This document shows, in pieces, positions 7,635 to 16,031 of a stretch of 36,617 bases of DNA. The position numbers were made by a program, and so were the translations under genes. Each line of letters starts with the position of its first letter. The first letter of the stretch is position 1. This stretch comes from JAVBLD01 sp031553705. GTDB lineage: Bacteria; Bacteroidota; Bacteroidia; Bacteroidales; Marinifilaceae. Under the pieces are notes generated by a model, which was not told the origin of the DNA, did no database searches, and saw only the letters and a program-made list of their open reading frames with translations. The stretch is taken from positions 1 through 36,617 of the forward strand of contig JAVBLD010000035.1 of assembly GCA_031553705.1 (NCBI GenBank). Direction: 5' to 3'.

Positions 7635-8033
7635 TCAATAGTTTGGCCGACGAATAATCTCGTAGCCGATAACAGCCTGTTTGATGTCAAATTCGTATAG
7701 AATTTCCTGTGTTTCCTCCGAGCTTATATAAGATTCGACACTCTGTTCACTTAACGGTCTATAGGACTCGGATGACAGAATGTCTTCCGTTTCTCCAGGA
7801 AAGAGTCTATCCAGGAAAGAATTTTCTATTTTTTCTTCATACGGGTGGTAATCATATATCTCCTCCTCTACTTCCTTATTTTCCTCAGACTCACCGTATT
7901 TCGGAGATGGATAAGCGGGCACCGGGACAGGTCCGTTTTTTTTACTGTTTTTCGCTTTCAATAAGCTGATTAAACCTGCAACTATTACGACCAATATGGA
8001 AATCCAATCTGAATTTGTGCTATTGTCACTCAT
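7635..8033 (-). CDS. Small membrane-anchored acidic protein, unknown function
   Basis: 132 residues, not recognised. Residues 9-27 (DWISILVVIVAGLISLLKA) form one transmembrane helix followed by a basic stretch KNSKKNG. The rest is cytoplasmic by the positive-inside rule, rich in Glu, Tyr and Pro and probably disordered (ESEENKEVEEEIYDYHPYEEK), ending in a hydrophobic FDIKQAVIGYEIIRRPNY. It is transcribed divergently from the lipoprotein gene with only 36 bases between the starts. A role as a small envelope or division accessory protein is possible but nothing in the sequence proves it. Convergent with the aminopeptidase gene; the 150 bases between hold only a weak hairpin near 7565-7580. Confidence 0.65.
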   Translation of the reverse strand: MSDNSTNSDWISILVVIVAGLISLLKAKNSKKNGPVPVPAYPSPKYGESEENKEVEEEIYDYHPYEEKIENSFLDRLFPGETEDILSSESYRPLSEQSVESYISSEETQEILYEFDIKQAVIGYEIIRRPNY

Positions 8034-8047
8034 TTTTTGTACATTTG
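8014..8047 (+). promoter_or_regulatory. Promoter of the Rieske-like lipoprotein gene
   Basis: TACATTTG at 8040-8047 matches the -7 element and TTTG at 8014-8017 the -33, with a spacer of 22, one base longer than usual. The same stretch, TACATTTGTA (8040-8049), matches the core of the operator palindrome found at 5112-5182, without its outer bases. Confidence 0.4.
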
Positions 8048-8069
8048 TATCAGGTTAAATAATCTGATC

Positions 8070-8537
8070 ATGCATTCAAAAGTAGTACTTTTTTTTGTTC
8101 TTACAATATGTTGTTGCGGAATTATTGGTTGTGAAAATAAGCTCGCAGATAGACATCCGATCCCCTATATACCGGTAAATGTACGAATAGATTTATGGAT
8201 GGCTGATTATCAGAATCTTAAAACACCATACCAACCTATATATTTAAACCAATATAACGGAAAAACGGTGGGATACCGGGAGAACGGTATTATTGTAATA
8301 AGAATCAGTGATAATGAATATAAATGTTTCGATGCGACCTGTACAAAGGATCCGGATGCCGGCACACATCTGGAAATAACCAAAGGATCATCCACTGCCG
8401 TATGCCCGACTTGCGGTACCGAATTCATATTACAATATGGTTATCCCGATAAAAAAGAAGGTGATACCGAAAAAATATACCCTTTGAAAGAATATCCGGT
8501 TAAAATATCGAATAATACACTAATAATCAGTTACTAA
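8070..8537 (+). CDS. Rieske-like lipoprotein
   Basis: A lipoprotein of 155 residues from the ATG at 8070. An in-frame TTG at 8037 is unlikely because it lies inside the promoter and would bury the signal peptide. Residues 1-20 (MHSKVVLFFVLTICCCGIIG) form a type II signal with the acylated Cys at 21. The mature part resembles the Rieske fold: about FDATCTKDPDAGTH followed by AVCPTCGTEF. Rieske proteins bind 2Fe-2S with two Cys and two His (CxH and CxxH). Here the second pair is CxxC and the first has no CxH, so the site looks like a four-cysteine centre that may bind zinc or nothing. The gene is divergent from the small membrane protein. Confidence 0.7.
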   Translation: MHSKVVLFFVLTICCCGIIGCENKLADRHPIPYIPVNVRIDLWMADYQNLKTPYQPIYLNQYNGKTVGYRENGIIVIRISDNEYKCFDATCTKDPDAGTHLEITKGSSTAVCPTCGTEFILQYGYPDKKEGDTEKIYPLKEYPVKISNNTLIISY

Positions 8538-8579
8538 AATAAGTAGAGGCGTGTTATTAAAAAAATATCATACTCATCG

Positions 8580-8618
8580 TATTTTTGTCGTAAAATAATA
8601 TTCTTTTTTTTATCTTTG
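8580..8618 (+). promoter_or_regulatory. Probable purH promoter
   Basis: TATCTTTG at 8611-8618 is an exact -7 element and sits 32 bases before the purH ATG. TTTG at 8584-8587 is 23 bases upstream of it, a little far. TATTTTTG at 8580-8587 could itself be a second -7. No purine riboswitch-like structure was recognised in the 112 bases before purH. Confidence 0.5.
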
Positions 8619-8649
8619 CGAACGGAATATAAAAATAAAAAAAATCCGG

Positions 8650-10185
8650 ATGAAGAGAGCATTGATAAGCGTTTTTGATAAAACAGGTATTGTTGATTTT
8701 GCAAAGTCGCTGAATTCTATGGGATGGGAGATCGTTTCAACGGGTGGAACTTCGAAAAAACTGAAAGAAGCGGGCATTAAAGTTCAGGACATCTCAGATT
8801 TGACAAAGTTTCCGGAGTGTTTTGACGGCAGAGTGAAGACCTTGCATCCTAATGTAGAAGGTGGCATATTGGCTATCAGGGATAATATCGAACATCAAAA
8901 GCAGATGGCAGAATTGGGCATCGAACCCATTGATCTTGTTGTTTGTAACCTATATCCTTTTAAGGAAACCCTGTTAAGACAGAGGGTATCTCATGAGGAG
9001 ATCATTGAAAATATCGATATCGGCGGGCCGACAATGATTCGTGCCGCTGCTAAGAATTACCATTTTGTAACCGTGTTAACCGATCCAGCAGATTACGACC
9101 AGGTCGTTTCAGAGCTGAAAACCCATGGGGATACCAGCAGTGAAACCAAAGAGATGTTAGCCGCTAAAGTTTTTATACACACGGCACATTACGATGCCCT
9201 GATCGCCGGTTATTTTTCACAAAAACTGGGCATCACCTCTCCGAAGAACCTGACGTTAACTTATGAGAAGAAACAGGACTTGAGGTATGGAGAAAATCCG
9301 CATCAGACTGCAACTTTCTATGCTGCCGTAGAAGGTACGGAAGGAACATTGACAGGAGCGGTACAACTACATGGTAAAGAGTTGTCATATAATAATATCG
9401 GTGATACGGACGGAGCGTTAGAAACATTGAAAGAGTTTGACGAGCCTACCGTCGTTGCTGCTAAACATGCCAATCCTTGTGGTGTGGGTAGCGCCGATAC
9501 CATTGTCGAAGCATTCCGGAAAGCCTACAAAGCCGATCCTGTTTCTATATATGGAGGGATCGTAGCTGCAAACCGGGAGATAGACAGAGAGACAGCTACA
9601 TTGATGGCAGATATTTTCCTGGAAGTGATCGTAGCTCCCTCCTTTTCAAAAGAGGCTTTAGAAATATTATCCGCAAAGAAAAATATTCGCCTGCTGCAAG
9701 TTGCGGATATTACCAAAAAAGACGCAAAAGCAATCAAGGCTCGAACAGTACTTGGTGGCCTTTTAATACAAGATCAGGACACCAAGTTACTATCTGAAGA
9801 CAAAATGCAGGTAGTAACTAGACGCCAACCGACTCAAGCCGAGATGCAAGATTTATTGTTTGCATGGAAAGTTGCAAAGCATGCCAAATCAAATGGTATT
9901 GCAATTGCAAAAGAAAAATGTACAACAGGCGTAGGGCCCGGCCAGGTGAGCCGGATCTGGGCGCTGGAAAATGCAATCCGCCAAGGTGGAACACGTATCA
10001 AAGGAAGTGTAATGGCTTCCGACGCGTTTTTCCCGTTTGCAGATTGTGTTGAAGCTGCACACAAGGCGGGTATCACGGCTATTATGCAGCCGGGAGGTTC
10101 GGTCAGGGATCAGGAATCGATAGACACCGCAGACAAATATGGTATAGCGATGGTTTTTACAGGTATGAGACATTTTAAACATTAA
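8650..10185 (+). CDS. purH: Bifunctional AICAR transformylase / IMP cyclohydrolase
   Basis: PurH performs the last two steps of de novo IMP synthesis: formylation of AICAR with 10-formyl-THF, then ring closure. The length, 511, is normal. Residues 1-190 are the MGS-like cyclohydrolase domain (SVFDKTGIVDFAKSL, STGGTSKKLKEAGI, FDGRVKTLHPNVEGGIL, DIGGPTMIRAAAKN). The C-terminal transformylase domain has DLRYGENPHQ and AAKHANPCGVG, which includes the catalytic Lys-His pair. It ends only five bases before mreB, so purH probably heads the cell-shape cluster transcript, an arrangement common in Bacteroidales. Confidence 0.97.
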   Translation: MKRALISVFDKTGIVDFAKSLNSMGWEIVSTGGTSKKLKEAGIKVQDISDLTKFPECFDGRVKTLHPNVEGGILAIRDNIEHQKQMAELGIEPIDLVVCNLYPFKETLLRQRVSHEEIIENIDIGGPTMIRAAAKNYHFVTVLTDPADYDQVVSELKTHGDTSSETKEMLAAKVFIHTAHYDALIAGYFSQKLGITSPKNLTLTYEKKQDLRYGENPHQTATFYAAVEGTEGTLTGAVQLHGKELSYNNIGDTDGALETLKEFDEPTVVAAKHANPCGVGSADTIVEAFRKAYKADPVSIYGGIVAANREIDRETATLMADIFLEVIVAPSFSKEALEILSAKKNIRLLQVADITKKDAKAIKARTVLGGLLIQDQDTKLLSEDKMQVVTRRQPTQAEMQDLLFAWKVAKHAKSNGIAIAKEKCTTGVGPGQVSRIWALENAIRQGGTRIKGSVMASDAFFPFADCVEAAHKAGITAIMQPGGSVRDQESIDTADKYGIAMVFTGMRHFKH

Positions 10186-10190
10186 ATTAT

Positions 10191-11213
10191 ATGGGATTAT
10201 TTTCATTTTTGACACAAGATATAGCTGTAGACTTGGGTACAGCGAATACGATTATCATTTGTAATGATAAAATAGTAGTAAATGAACCCTCAGTGGTTGC
10301 CATTGACCGAAGAACCGAAAAAGTGATCGCAATCGGGGAAAAAGCCCGCCAGATGCATGGAAAAACGCACGACAATATAAAAACAATACGTCCGTTAAGG
10401 GATGGGGTTATTGCCGATTTTAATGCCGCAGAGCAAATGATCCGCGGAATGATCAAAATGGCTAATATCAGCAATAAATTCTTTTCTCCTTCATTGAGGA
10501 TCGTGATCTGTATCCCTTCAGGCAGTACGGAAGTTGAGTTACGTGCCGTGCGCGACTCATCGGAACATGCCGGTGGACGGGATGTATATATGATCTACGA
10601 ACCGATGGCTGCCGCTCTTGGTATCGGATTGGACGTAGAGGCACCGGAAGGAAATATGATCGTTGACATAGGTGGAGGAACAACTGAGATTGCCGTTATT
10701 TCTCTTGGTGGTATAGTTAGCAACAAATCCATTCGCATAGCCGGGGATGATCTCACTGACGATATTCAGGAGTATATGCGCCACCAACATAATATAAAAA
10801 TCGGAGAGCGGACAGCAGAAGAGATTAAGATACATGTGGGTTCGGCATTATCCGAATTGGACGAACCGCCTGCCGATTTTATCGTACAAGGCCCCAACCA
10901 AATGACATCACTTCCGGTAGAAGTTCCCGTATCTTATCAGGAAATAGCACACTGTCTTGAAAAATCAATATCCAAAATAGAGATTGCTATCCTAGGTGCT
11001 TTAGAGCAAACTCCTCCGGAGCTGTATGCTGATATTGTAAATAAAGGGATATATCTGGCTGGTGGCGGAGCTTTGTTGAGAGGACTTGATAAACGTCTCT
11101 CCAATAAATTGAATATACAGTTCCATATTGCAGAAGATCCGCTGAGAGCCGTAGCCAGAGGTACCGGAATAGCATTGAAGAATGTTGATAAATTTTCATT
11201 TTTGATAAGATAA
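10191..11213 (+). CDS. mreB: Rod-shape-determining actin homolog MreB
   Basis: MreB forms membrane-bound filaments that orient the wall elongation complex. The 340 residues have the actin-fold signatures. These are phosphate-1 VDLGTANTIII near residue 12, the TIRPLRDGVIADFNAAEQMI segment near 66, the adenosine and phosphate-2 run NMIVDIGGGTTEIAVISLGG near 154, and the late GIYLAGGGALLRGLDKRL. The N-terminus starts with hydrophobic MGLFSFL, a possible membrane contact. It is followed after 51 bases by mreC. The order mreB-mreC-mreD-mrdA-rodA is the complete elongasome cluster. Confidence 0.97.
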   Translation: MGLFSFLTQDIAVDLGTANTIIICNDKIVVNEPSVVAIDRRTEKVIAIGEKARQMHGKTHDNIKTIRPLRDGVIADFNAAEQMIRGMIKMANISNKFFSPSLRIVICIPSGSTEVELRAVRDSSEHAGGRDVYMIYEPMAAALGIGLDVEAPEGNMIVDIGGGTTEIAVISLGGIVSNKSIRIAGDDLTDDIQEYMRHQHNIKIGERTAEEIKIHVGSALSELDEPPADFIVQGPNQMTSLPVEVPVSYQEIAHCLEKSISKIEIAILGALEQTPPELYADIVNKGIYLAGGGALLRGLDKRLSNKLNIQFHIAEDPLRAVARGTGIALKNVDKFSFLIR

Positions 11214-11264
11214 AGGTTAAACAGGGTCCAGTATTCTGTGTTGATTTGTGAATAACGTTCGTGG

Positions 11265-12101
11265 ATGAAAGAGATTATAAAACTTATACTAAAGTATCAT
11301 TTTACTATAATTTTTATATTATTGGAAATCATATCTTTCTCTTTGATAGTTCAGCATAACAGTTATCAAAAGACTGTTTTTTCAGAATATACGGCTTCAC
11401 TTTTTTACCGTATATCCTCGCTGGCTTCAGAGGTAGGTGATTATTTCGCACTAAAAACGACAAATGAATATTTAGTTGAAGAGAATACTAAGCTCAAAAA
11501 TACAATAGAAAACCTAAAAGAATATATTGTCCGCTCCGGAACGGATACCATCATGATTCATCATACAACACCATATGATGTTACTTATATCTACCAGTCG
11601 GCAAAGACTGTCAATGCAAGTTTCAATAAAACCAAAAACTATCTCACATTGAACAAAGGGTATATGGATGGCCTAAAAAAAGATATGGCTGTATGTTCGA
11701 GAGACGGAGTGGTTGGTGTTGTTCAGAATACAAGCGGTCACAACGCAGTAGTACTCCCGTTGATCAATATAAATATGAAAACTTCCGCGAAATTGAAAAA
11801 GAACGGCTATTACGGTTCTTTACAATGGGATGGTGACGATTACAGGTATTCTTACCTGAAAGACATTCCGTTCCATGTGGATGTTGAGCAAGGAGATACA
11901 ATTGTGACTTCCGGCTTCTCCTCTATTTTCCCGGAAGGTGAGTTGATCGGATTTGTGGAGTCGGTGGATAAAGAGACTGCCAATTTTCTGACAATAAAGA
12001 TCAGACTGGCTGTTGATTTCAAAAAAATTAATGATGTATATATCATTAATAATAAGAAAAAAGAAGAATTAAAACGACTGGAGAATATCAGCAATGAGTG
12101 A
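11265..12101 (+). CDS. mreC: Rod-shape-determining protein MreC
   Basis: A periplasmic scaffold that links MreB filaments to the wall synthases. 278 residues. One N-terminal transmembrane helix spans about 13-29 (FTIIFILLEIISFSLIV). A coiled-coil segment follows, with TNEYLVEENTKLKNTIENLK near 70-90. The C-terminal double beta-barrel has the family pattern LTLNKGYMDGLKKDMAVCSRDGVVGVV, and TIVTSGFSSIFPEGELIGFV near the end. The 3' end overlaps mreD by eight bases, suggesting coupled translation. Confidence 0.93.
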   Translation: MKEIIKLILKYHFTIIFILLEIISFSLIVQHNSYQKTVFSEYTASLFYRISSLASEVGDYFALKTTNEYLVEENTKLKNTIENLKEYIVRSGTDTIMIHHTTPYDVTYIYQSAKTVNASFNKTKNYLTLNKGYMDGLKKDMAVCSRDGVVGVVQNTSGHNAVVLPLININMKTSAKLKKNGYYGSLQWDGDDYRYSYLKDIPFHVDVEQGDTIVTSGFSSIFPEGELIGFVESVDKETANFLTIKIRLAVDFKKINDVYIINNKKKEELKRLENISNE

Positions 12102-12633
12102 TGTGAAATTCTTTATACATGTATTGTGTCTGCTCCTCATTCAGCTGGCAATTTTGGATAACCTCCAACTCCATTCCTATATTTATATAAATATTTATAT
12201 CCTATCTATATTTATTATACCATACCGATGGAAAAAAGTGAGTATCCTGATATTCGGTTTTCTATTAGGGTTGTGTGTAGATATAGCTAACCACACGATG
12301 GGAATCCATGCGGCGTCAACCACATTGATTGCATATATCCGCCCCCGGCTTTTACTGTTAACCTCCAACCGGGAACAGATCGACGACACGCAAGGAAAAC
12401 AGGAGATCAGCGGCTTTGCATGGTTCTTTAAATATGTATTGATTTCGACAACGATTTTTAATGTCGCTCTGATCCTACTCGAAGCATATACATTCAGTAA
12501 TTTTCTCATTACATTTTTACGGATAATGTGCAGTACTTTGATTTCTGCTTTCTTCATGTTGCTCTATTATTTTACGGCATTAAAAAAGAGAAAGGATACG
12601 GGCGGCGGAAAATCTTACCGGCTTGGGACATAA
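12094..12633 (+). CDS. mreD: Rod-shape-determining membrane protein MreD
   Basis: A small polytopic inner-membrane protein, 179 residues, with about five hydrophobic segments. These are roughly FIHVLCLLLIQLAIL (6-20), IYILSIFIIPY, VSILIFGFLLGLCVDI, YVLISTTIFNVALILLEAY and TLISAFFMLLYYFTAL. MreD sequences are poorly conserved. The assignment rests on size, topology, the GLCVDIANHTMGIHAASTTL motif (family form GxxxDxxxxxxxGxxA) and the position between mreC and the PBP2 gene. The C-terminal tail is basic and Gly-rich. Confidence 0.9.
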   Translation: MSDVKFFIHVLCLLLIQLAILDNLQLHSYIYINIYILSIFIIPYRWKKVSILIFGFLLGLCVDIANHTMGIHAASTTLIAYIRPRLLLLTSNREQIDDTQGKQEISGFAWFFKYVLISTTIFNVALILLEAYTFSNFLITFLRIMCSTLISAFFMLLYYFTALKKRKDTGGGKSYRLGT

Positions 12634-12663
12634 AACTGAGTCTTCTATTTCAATTCTCAAGCT

Positions 12664-14511
12664 ATGAATAAGTATACACACCGGAGAACTGTTATTTCAA
12701 GTATTATTATTTGTATTTGGATCATCTACGTGATCCGGTTATTTAATATGCAAGTCATCGACAGCTCTTTTCAGAAAGAGGCAATCCGTAATTCCCAGCG
12801 TATCGAAACTCAATATCCTGCCCGGGGGTTAATTTATGATCGTAATCATGAACTTCTGGTCGAAAATCAACCGGCATACGACCTGATGGTTATCCCTCGC
12901 CAGATAAAAATATTTGACACGACAGGATTAATATCCATCCTAGGTATTCCAAAGGATGTACTGGAAAAGAATCTGGCTAAATGTAAGAAACATTCTGTTC
13001 ATAAGCCTTCCATACTAATTTCTCAAATTACGTCAGATAAATATGCCATTCTGCAGGAAAAGTTGCATGACTACCAAGGGTTCTTTGTTCAAACCAGAAC
13101 ATTGAGAAAATATAATGTATCCCATTCTGCAGATGTCTTCGGGTACATCGGCGAAGTGAGTCCGGCACAGATAGAACGTGACAGCAACTATGTCATGGGA
13201 GATTATATCGGAATAAACGGTTTGGAAAAAAGCTATGAAGAGGTTTTACGAGGGAAGAAAGGGGAAAAAATATTATTAGTAGATAACTTCAACCGTGTGA
13301 AAGGCTCTTATAAAGACGGAGAATATGATAAACAGGCAGTTGTCGGTCGCGATTTGATTGCAACCCTCGACATAGATCTACAGCAATATGCTTATCAGTT
13401 AATGCAAAACAAAAAAGGAGGTATCATTGCTATTGAACCTCAAACCGGTGAGATACTGATTAAGGTATCGAGTCCTGGATATGATCCGCAATTATTGGTC
13501 GGATTAGAACGCGGAGAGAATTACCACAAACTGCAGCAGGATCCGAATATTCCTCTTTTCGACCGTACGGTGATGGCTGCCTATCCTCCTGGATCGACGT
13601 TTAAAACCATACAAGCATTAATCGGATTACAACAAGAAGTTATCACCCCTGAATCCAGTTTTGAATGCCATGGAGGAAATACTTTCGGATCGTTAAGAAT
13701 GGGATGCCATAATCACCCCTCTCCTCTTAACCTACGCCAATCCATCCAGCATTCATGCAATCCTTATTATGTGAATGTATGGCGAAGAGTGTTGGAAGAT
13801 AATAAATTCAACAATGTTCGCAATGCCTATGAAAATTGGCGTAAACAAGTTGTATCATTCGGGCTGAGTCAAAGAATATGCCCTGATTTCCAAAATGAAT
13901 TAAGCGGTTCTGTCCCTACCCGGGAGCGATACGATCGTCAGTTCAAAACCAAAGACTGGAAATGGAGTTATATTATGTCGCTTGCTATCGGCCAGGGAGA
14001 ACTTTTACTTACACCGTTGCAATTGGCTAATATGGTTTCCGTGATTGCCAACCGGGGATATTATATCACTCCTCATATTGTACGCCCGTTGGAAGGAGTT
14101 GAAAACCAAATTCAAAAACACATTGTTAATATTAAGAAGGAGAATTTTGAGATCGTGATAGAAGGTATGCAGATGGCCGCCAGCAGTGGTACGGCAAAAG
14201 GAGCTTCTATCGATTCGATTATTGTTTGCGGAAAAACCGGAACTGCACAAAATCCGCATGGAAAAGACCATTCGATATTTATGGTATTTGCTCCCAAAGA
14301 CAATCCTAAAATAGCAATGGCCGTTTATATAGAGAATGCCGGATTTGGGGCAACATATGCCGTGCCTATTGCCGGACTTTTGATCGAGAAATATTTGACC
14401 GGAAAAATCTCTGACCGGAGAAAACCGATAGAACAAGCTATGTTCGAGGCAAATCTGATCGCATCCAAACCGTCGGTGCTTAAAAGAGATGGAGCAGACT
14501 TTGGAGATTAA
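12664..14511 (+). CDS. mrdA: Penicillin-binding protein 2 (elongation transpeptidase)
   Basis: A class B PBP that cross-links peptidoglycan during elongation, partner of RodA. The 615 residues start with a basic tail and one transmembrane anchor (about 10-25, VISSIIICIWIIYVIRL). The PBP dimerisation domain includes the RGLIYDRNHELLVENQPAYDL motif. The transpeptidase motifs are all present: SxxK in YPPGSTFK (Ser near 311), SxN as SCN (about 365) and KTGT in VCGKTGTAQ (about 524). Thirty bases follow mreD and eleven precede rodA, consistent with one transcript. Confidence 0.95.
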   Translation: MNKYTHRRTVISSIIICIWIIYVIRLFNMQVIDSSFQKEAIRNSQRIETQYPARGLIYDRNHELLVENQPAYDLMVIPRQIKIFDTTGLISILGIPKDVLEKNLAKCKKHSVHKPSILISQITSDKYAILQEKLHDYQGFFVQTRTLRKYNVSHSADVFGYIGEVSPAQIERDSNYVMGDYIGINGLEKSYEEVLRGKKGEKILLVDNFNRVKGSYKDGEYDKQAVVGRDLIATLDIDLQQYAYQLMQNKKGGIIAIEPQTGEILIKVSSPGYDPQLLVGLERGENYHKLQQDPNIPLFDRTVMAAYPPGSTFKTIQALIGLQQEVITPESSFECHGGNTFGSLRMGCHNHPSPLNLRQSIQHSCNPYYVNVWRRVLEDNKFNNVRNAYENWRKQVVSFGLSQRICPDFQNELSGSVPTRERYDRQFKTKDWKWSYIMSLAIGQGELLLTPLQLANMVSVIANRGYYITPHIVRPLEGVENQIQKHIVNIKKENFEIVIEGMQMAASSGTAKGASIDSIIVCGKTGTAQNPHGKDHSIFMVFAPKDNPKIAMAVYIENAGFGATYAVPIAGLLIEKYLTGKISDRRKPIEQAMFEANLIASKPSVLKRDGADFGD

Positions 14512-14522
14512 ACCATTATATT

Positions 14523-15944
14523 ATGAGTAGACAGGCCGGACTAACAAAGAATTTTGATTGGGTTTCCATCTTCTTATATATTGCCTTGGTTTTCATGGGA
14601 TGGCTTAATATCTATGCAGCCGTTTATGATGACAGCCACAGCAGTATCCTTGATTTCACCCAAAGATACGGGAAACAGCTGGTATGGATCAGTGCTGCTT
14701 TTATACTTGCTTTTCTGATATTATTAACGGACAGTAAATTCTTTACTGCATTTTCGTTTGTCATATACGGACTGATGATCGGCCTGCTGTTAGCCGTGCT
14801 ACTGTTTGGTACCGAAGTAAAAGGAGCCCGTTCCTGGTTTGAAATAGGAGGTGTAAGAATACAACCCGCCGAATTTGCCAAGTTTGCTACAAATCTTGCC
14901 ATTGCCAACGTTATGAGTCGGCATGGATTTAAGATGATGCGGTTTGGTAGTATATTTACAATCAGCATATTACTTCTAATTCCTGCGGGATTGATTATAT
15001 TGCAAAATGACACCGGATCGGCGCTTGTTTACAGCTCCTTTATTCTGGTTATGTATCGTGAAGGCCTGCATGGTTCTATCCTTCTGCTATGTTTTGCTAC
15101 AATAACCCTTTTTGTTCTCACATTATTATATTCTCCGCTGACAGTACTCCTGGTTATTATCGCAGGCACTTTGATCGCTTTTTTATACTATCGTCAGAAT
15201 AAAGGAGAATTATGCCGGGTTGTCGGTTTACTGGCTGGTTCTTTCCTATTGTTATTATTTGCTAAATGGTTATTCAATTTGACGGTTCCGGAATATAAAT
15301 TATTACTTTACTCTTATGCTTTTATTAATCTGATAACTATATACTATATATATAAAAGAAAAATGAAGCATGTCTTATTCGTACTTATGGCCTCCTGGCT
15401 GTGTATCGGAGCGACGATCAGCGTAGATTACGCTTTTGAGAAACTTCAGCCTCATCAGAAAGACCGGATAAACAATCTTTTGGGAAAAGAGAGCGACCTG
15501 ACTCGTACGGGCTATAATGTAAATCAGTCTAAGATAGCAATCGGCTCGGGAGGCTTACTTGGGAAAGGTTTTTTACAGGGTACGCAAACAAAATTCAATT
15601 TTGTGCCGGAACAGAGCACCGACTTTATCTTCTGTACTGTGGGGGAAGAATGGGGATTTATCGGTAGTAGTGTTGTGCTCGGACTATTGATGCTTTTTGT
15701 TTTAAGAATAATACAATTGGCCGAACGGCAGCGTTCCGATTTTTCGAGGATATATGGCTATGGCGTAGCTTGTATTCTTTTTTTCCACATAGCGATAAAT
15801 ATAGGAATGACCATTGGAATGGTGCCCGTTATTGGTATCCCCCTCCCCTTCTTTAGTTATGGAGGATCATCTCTATGGGCATTTACTATACTGATTTTCA
15901 TATTTTTACGACTTGATGCAAACCGCCTGCAAGTGTTTAGTTGA
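14523..15944 (+). CDS. rodA: Peptidoglycan polymerase RodA (SEDS family)
   Basis: A SEDS glycosyltransferase that polymerises lipid II with PBP2 in the cell membrane. At 473 residues it is about 100 longer than E. coli RodA, mostly through a hydrophobic central segment (about 190-300), a size usual in Bacteroidetes. Family motifs are GARSWFEIGGVRIQPAEFAK near residue 100 and KIAIGSGGLLGKGFLQGTQ near 340. FVPEQSTDFIFCTVGEEWGF carries the conserved catalytic Asp, and PLPFFSYGGSS is near the C-terminus. It is the last gene of the purH-mre cluster. A pyrimidine-rich stretch, not a clear terminator, follows at 15985-16020. Confidence 0.95.
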   Translation: MSRQAGLTKNFDWVSIFLYIALVFMGWLNIYAAVYDDSHSSILDFTQRYGKQLVWISAAFILAFLILLTDSKFFTAFSFVIYGLMIGLLLAVLLFGTEVKGARSWFEIGGVRIQPAEFAKFATNLAIANVMSRHGFKMMRFGSIFTISILLLIPAGLIILQNDTGSALVYSSFILVMYREGLHGSILLLCFATITLFVLTLLYSPLTVLLVIIAGTLIAFLYYRQNKGELCRVVGLLAGSFLLLLFAKWLFNLTVPEYKLLLYSYAFINLITIYYIYKRKMKHVLFVLMASWLCIGATISVDYAFEKLQPHQKDRINNLLGKESDLTRTGYNVNQSKIAIGSGGLLGKGFLQGTQTKFNFVPEQSTDFIFCTVGEEWGFIGSSVVLGLLMLFVLRIIQLAERQRSDFSRIYGYGVACILFFHIAINIGMTIGMVPVIGIPLPFFSYGGSSLWAFTILIFIFLRLDANRLQVFS

Positions 15945-16031
15945 TTATTCGTGATATAGACGATATATCTACCTAAAAGTAATGGTTTCTTCTTTTTTTT
16001 TAATATTTTCGTTTTCTTTTAAAACAACAAT

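Noticed and set aside
8040..8049. TACATTTGTA in the lipoprotein promoter as a seventh operator of the XRE regulator.
   Set aside because: It lacks the outer bases of the palindrome, and the TAnnTTTG promoter element alone explains most of the match.
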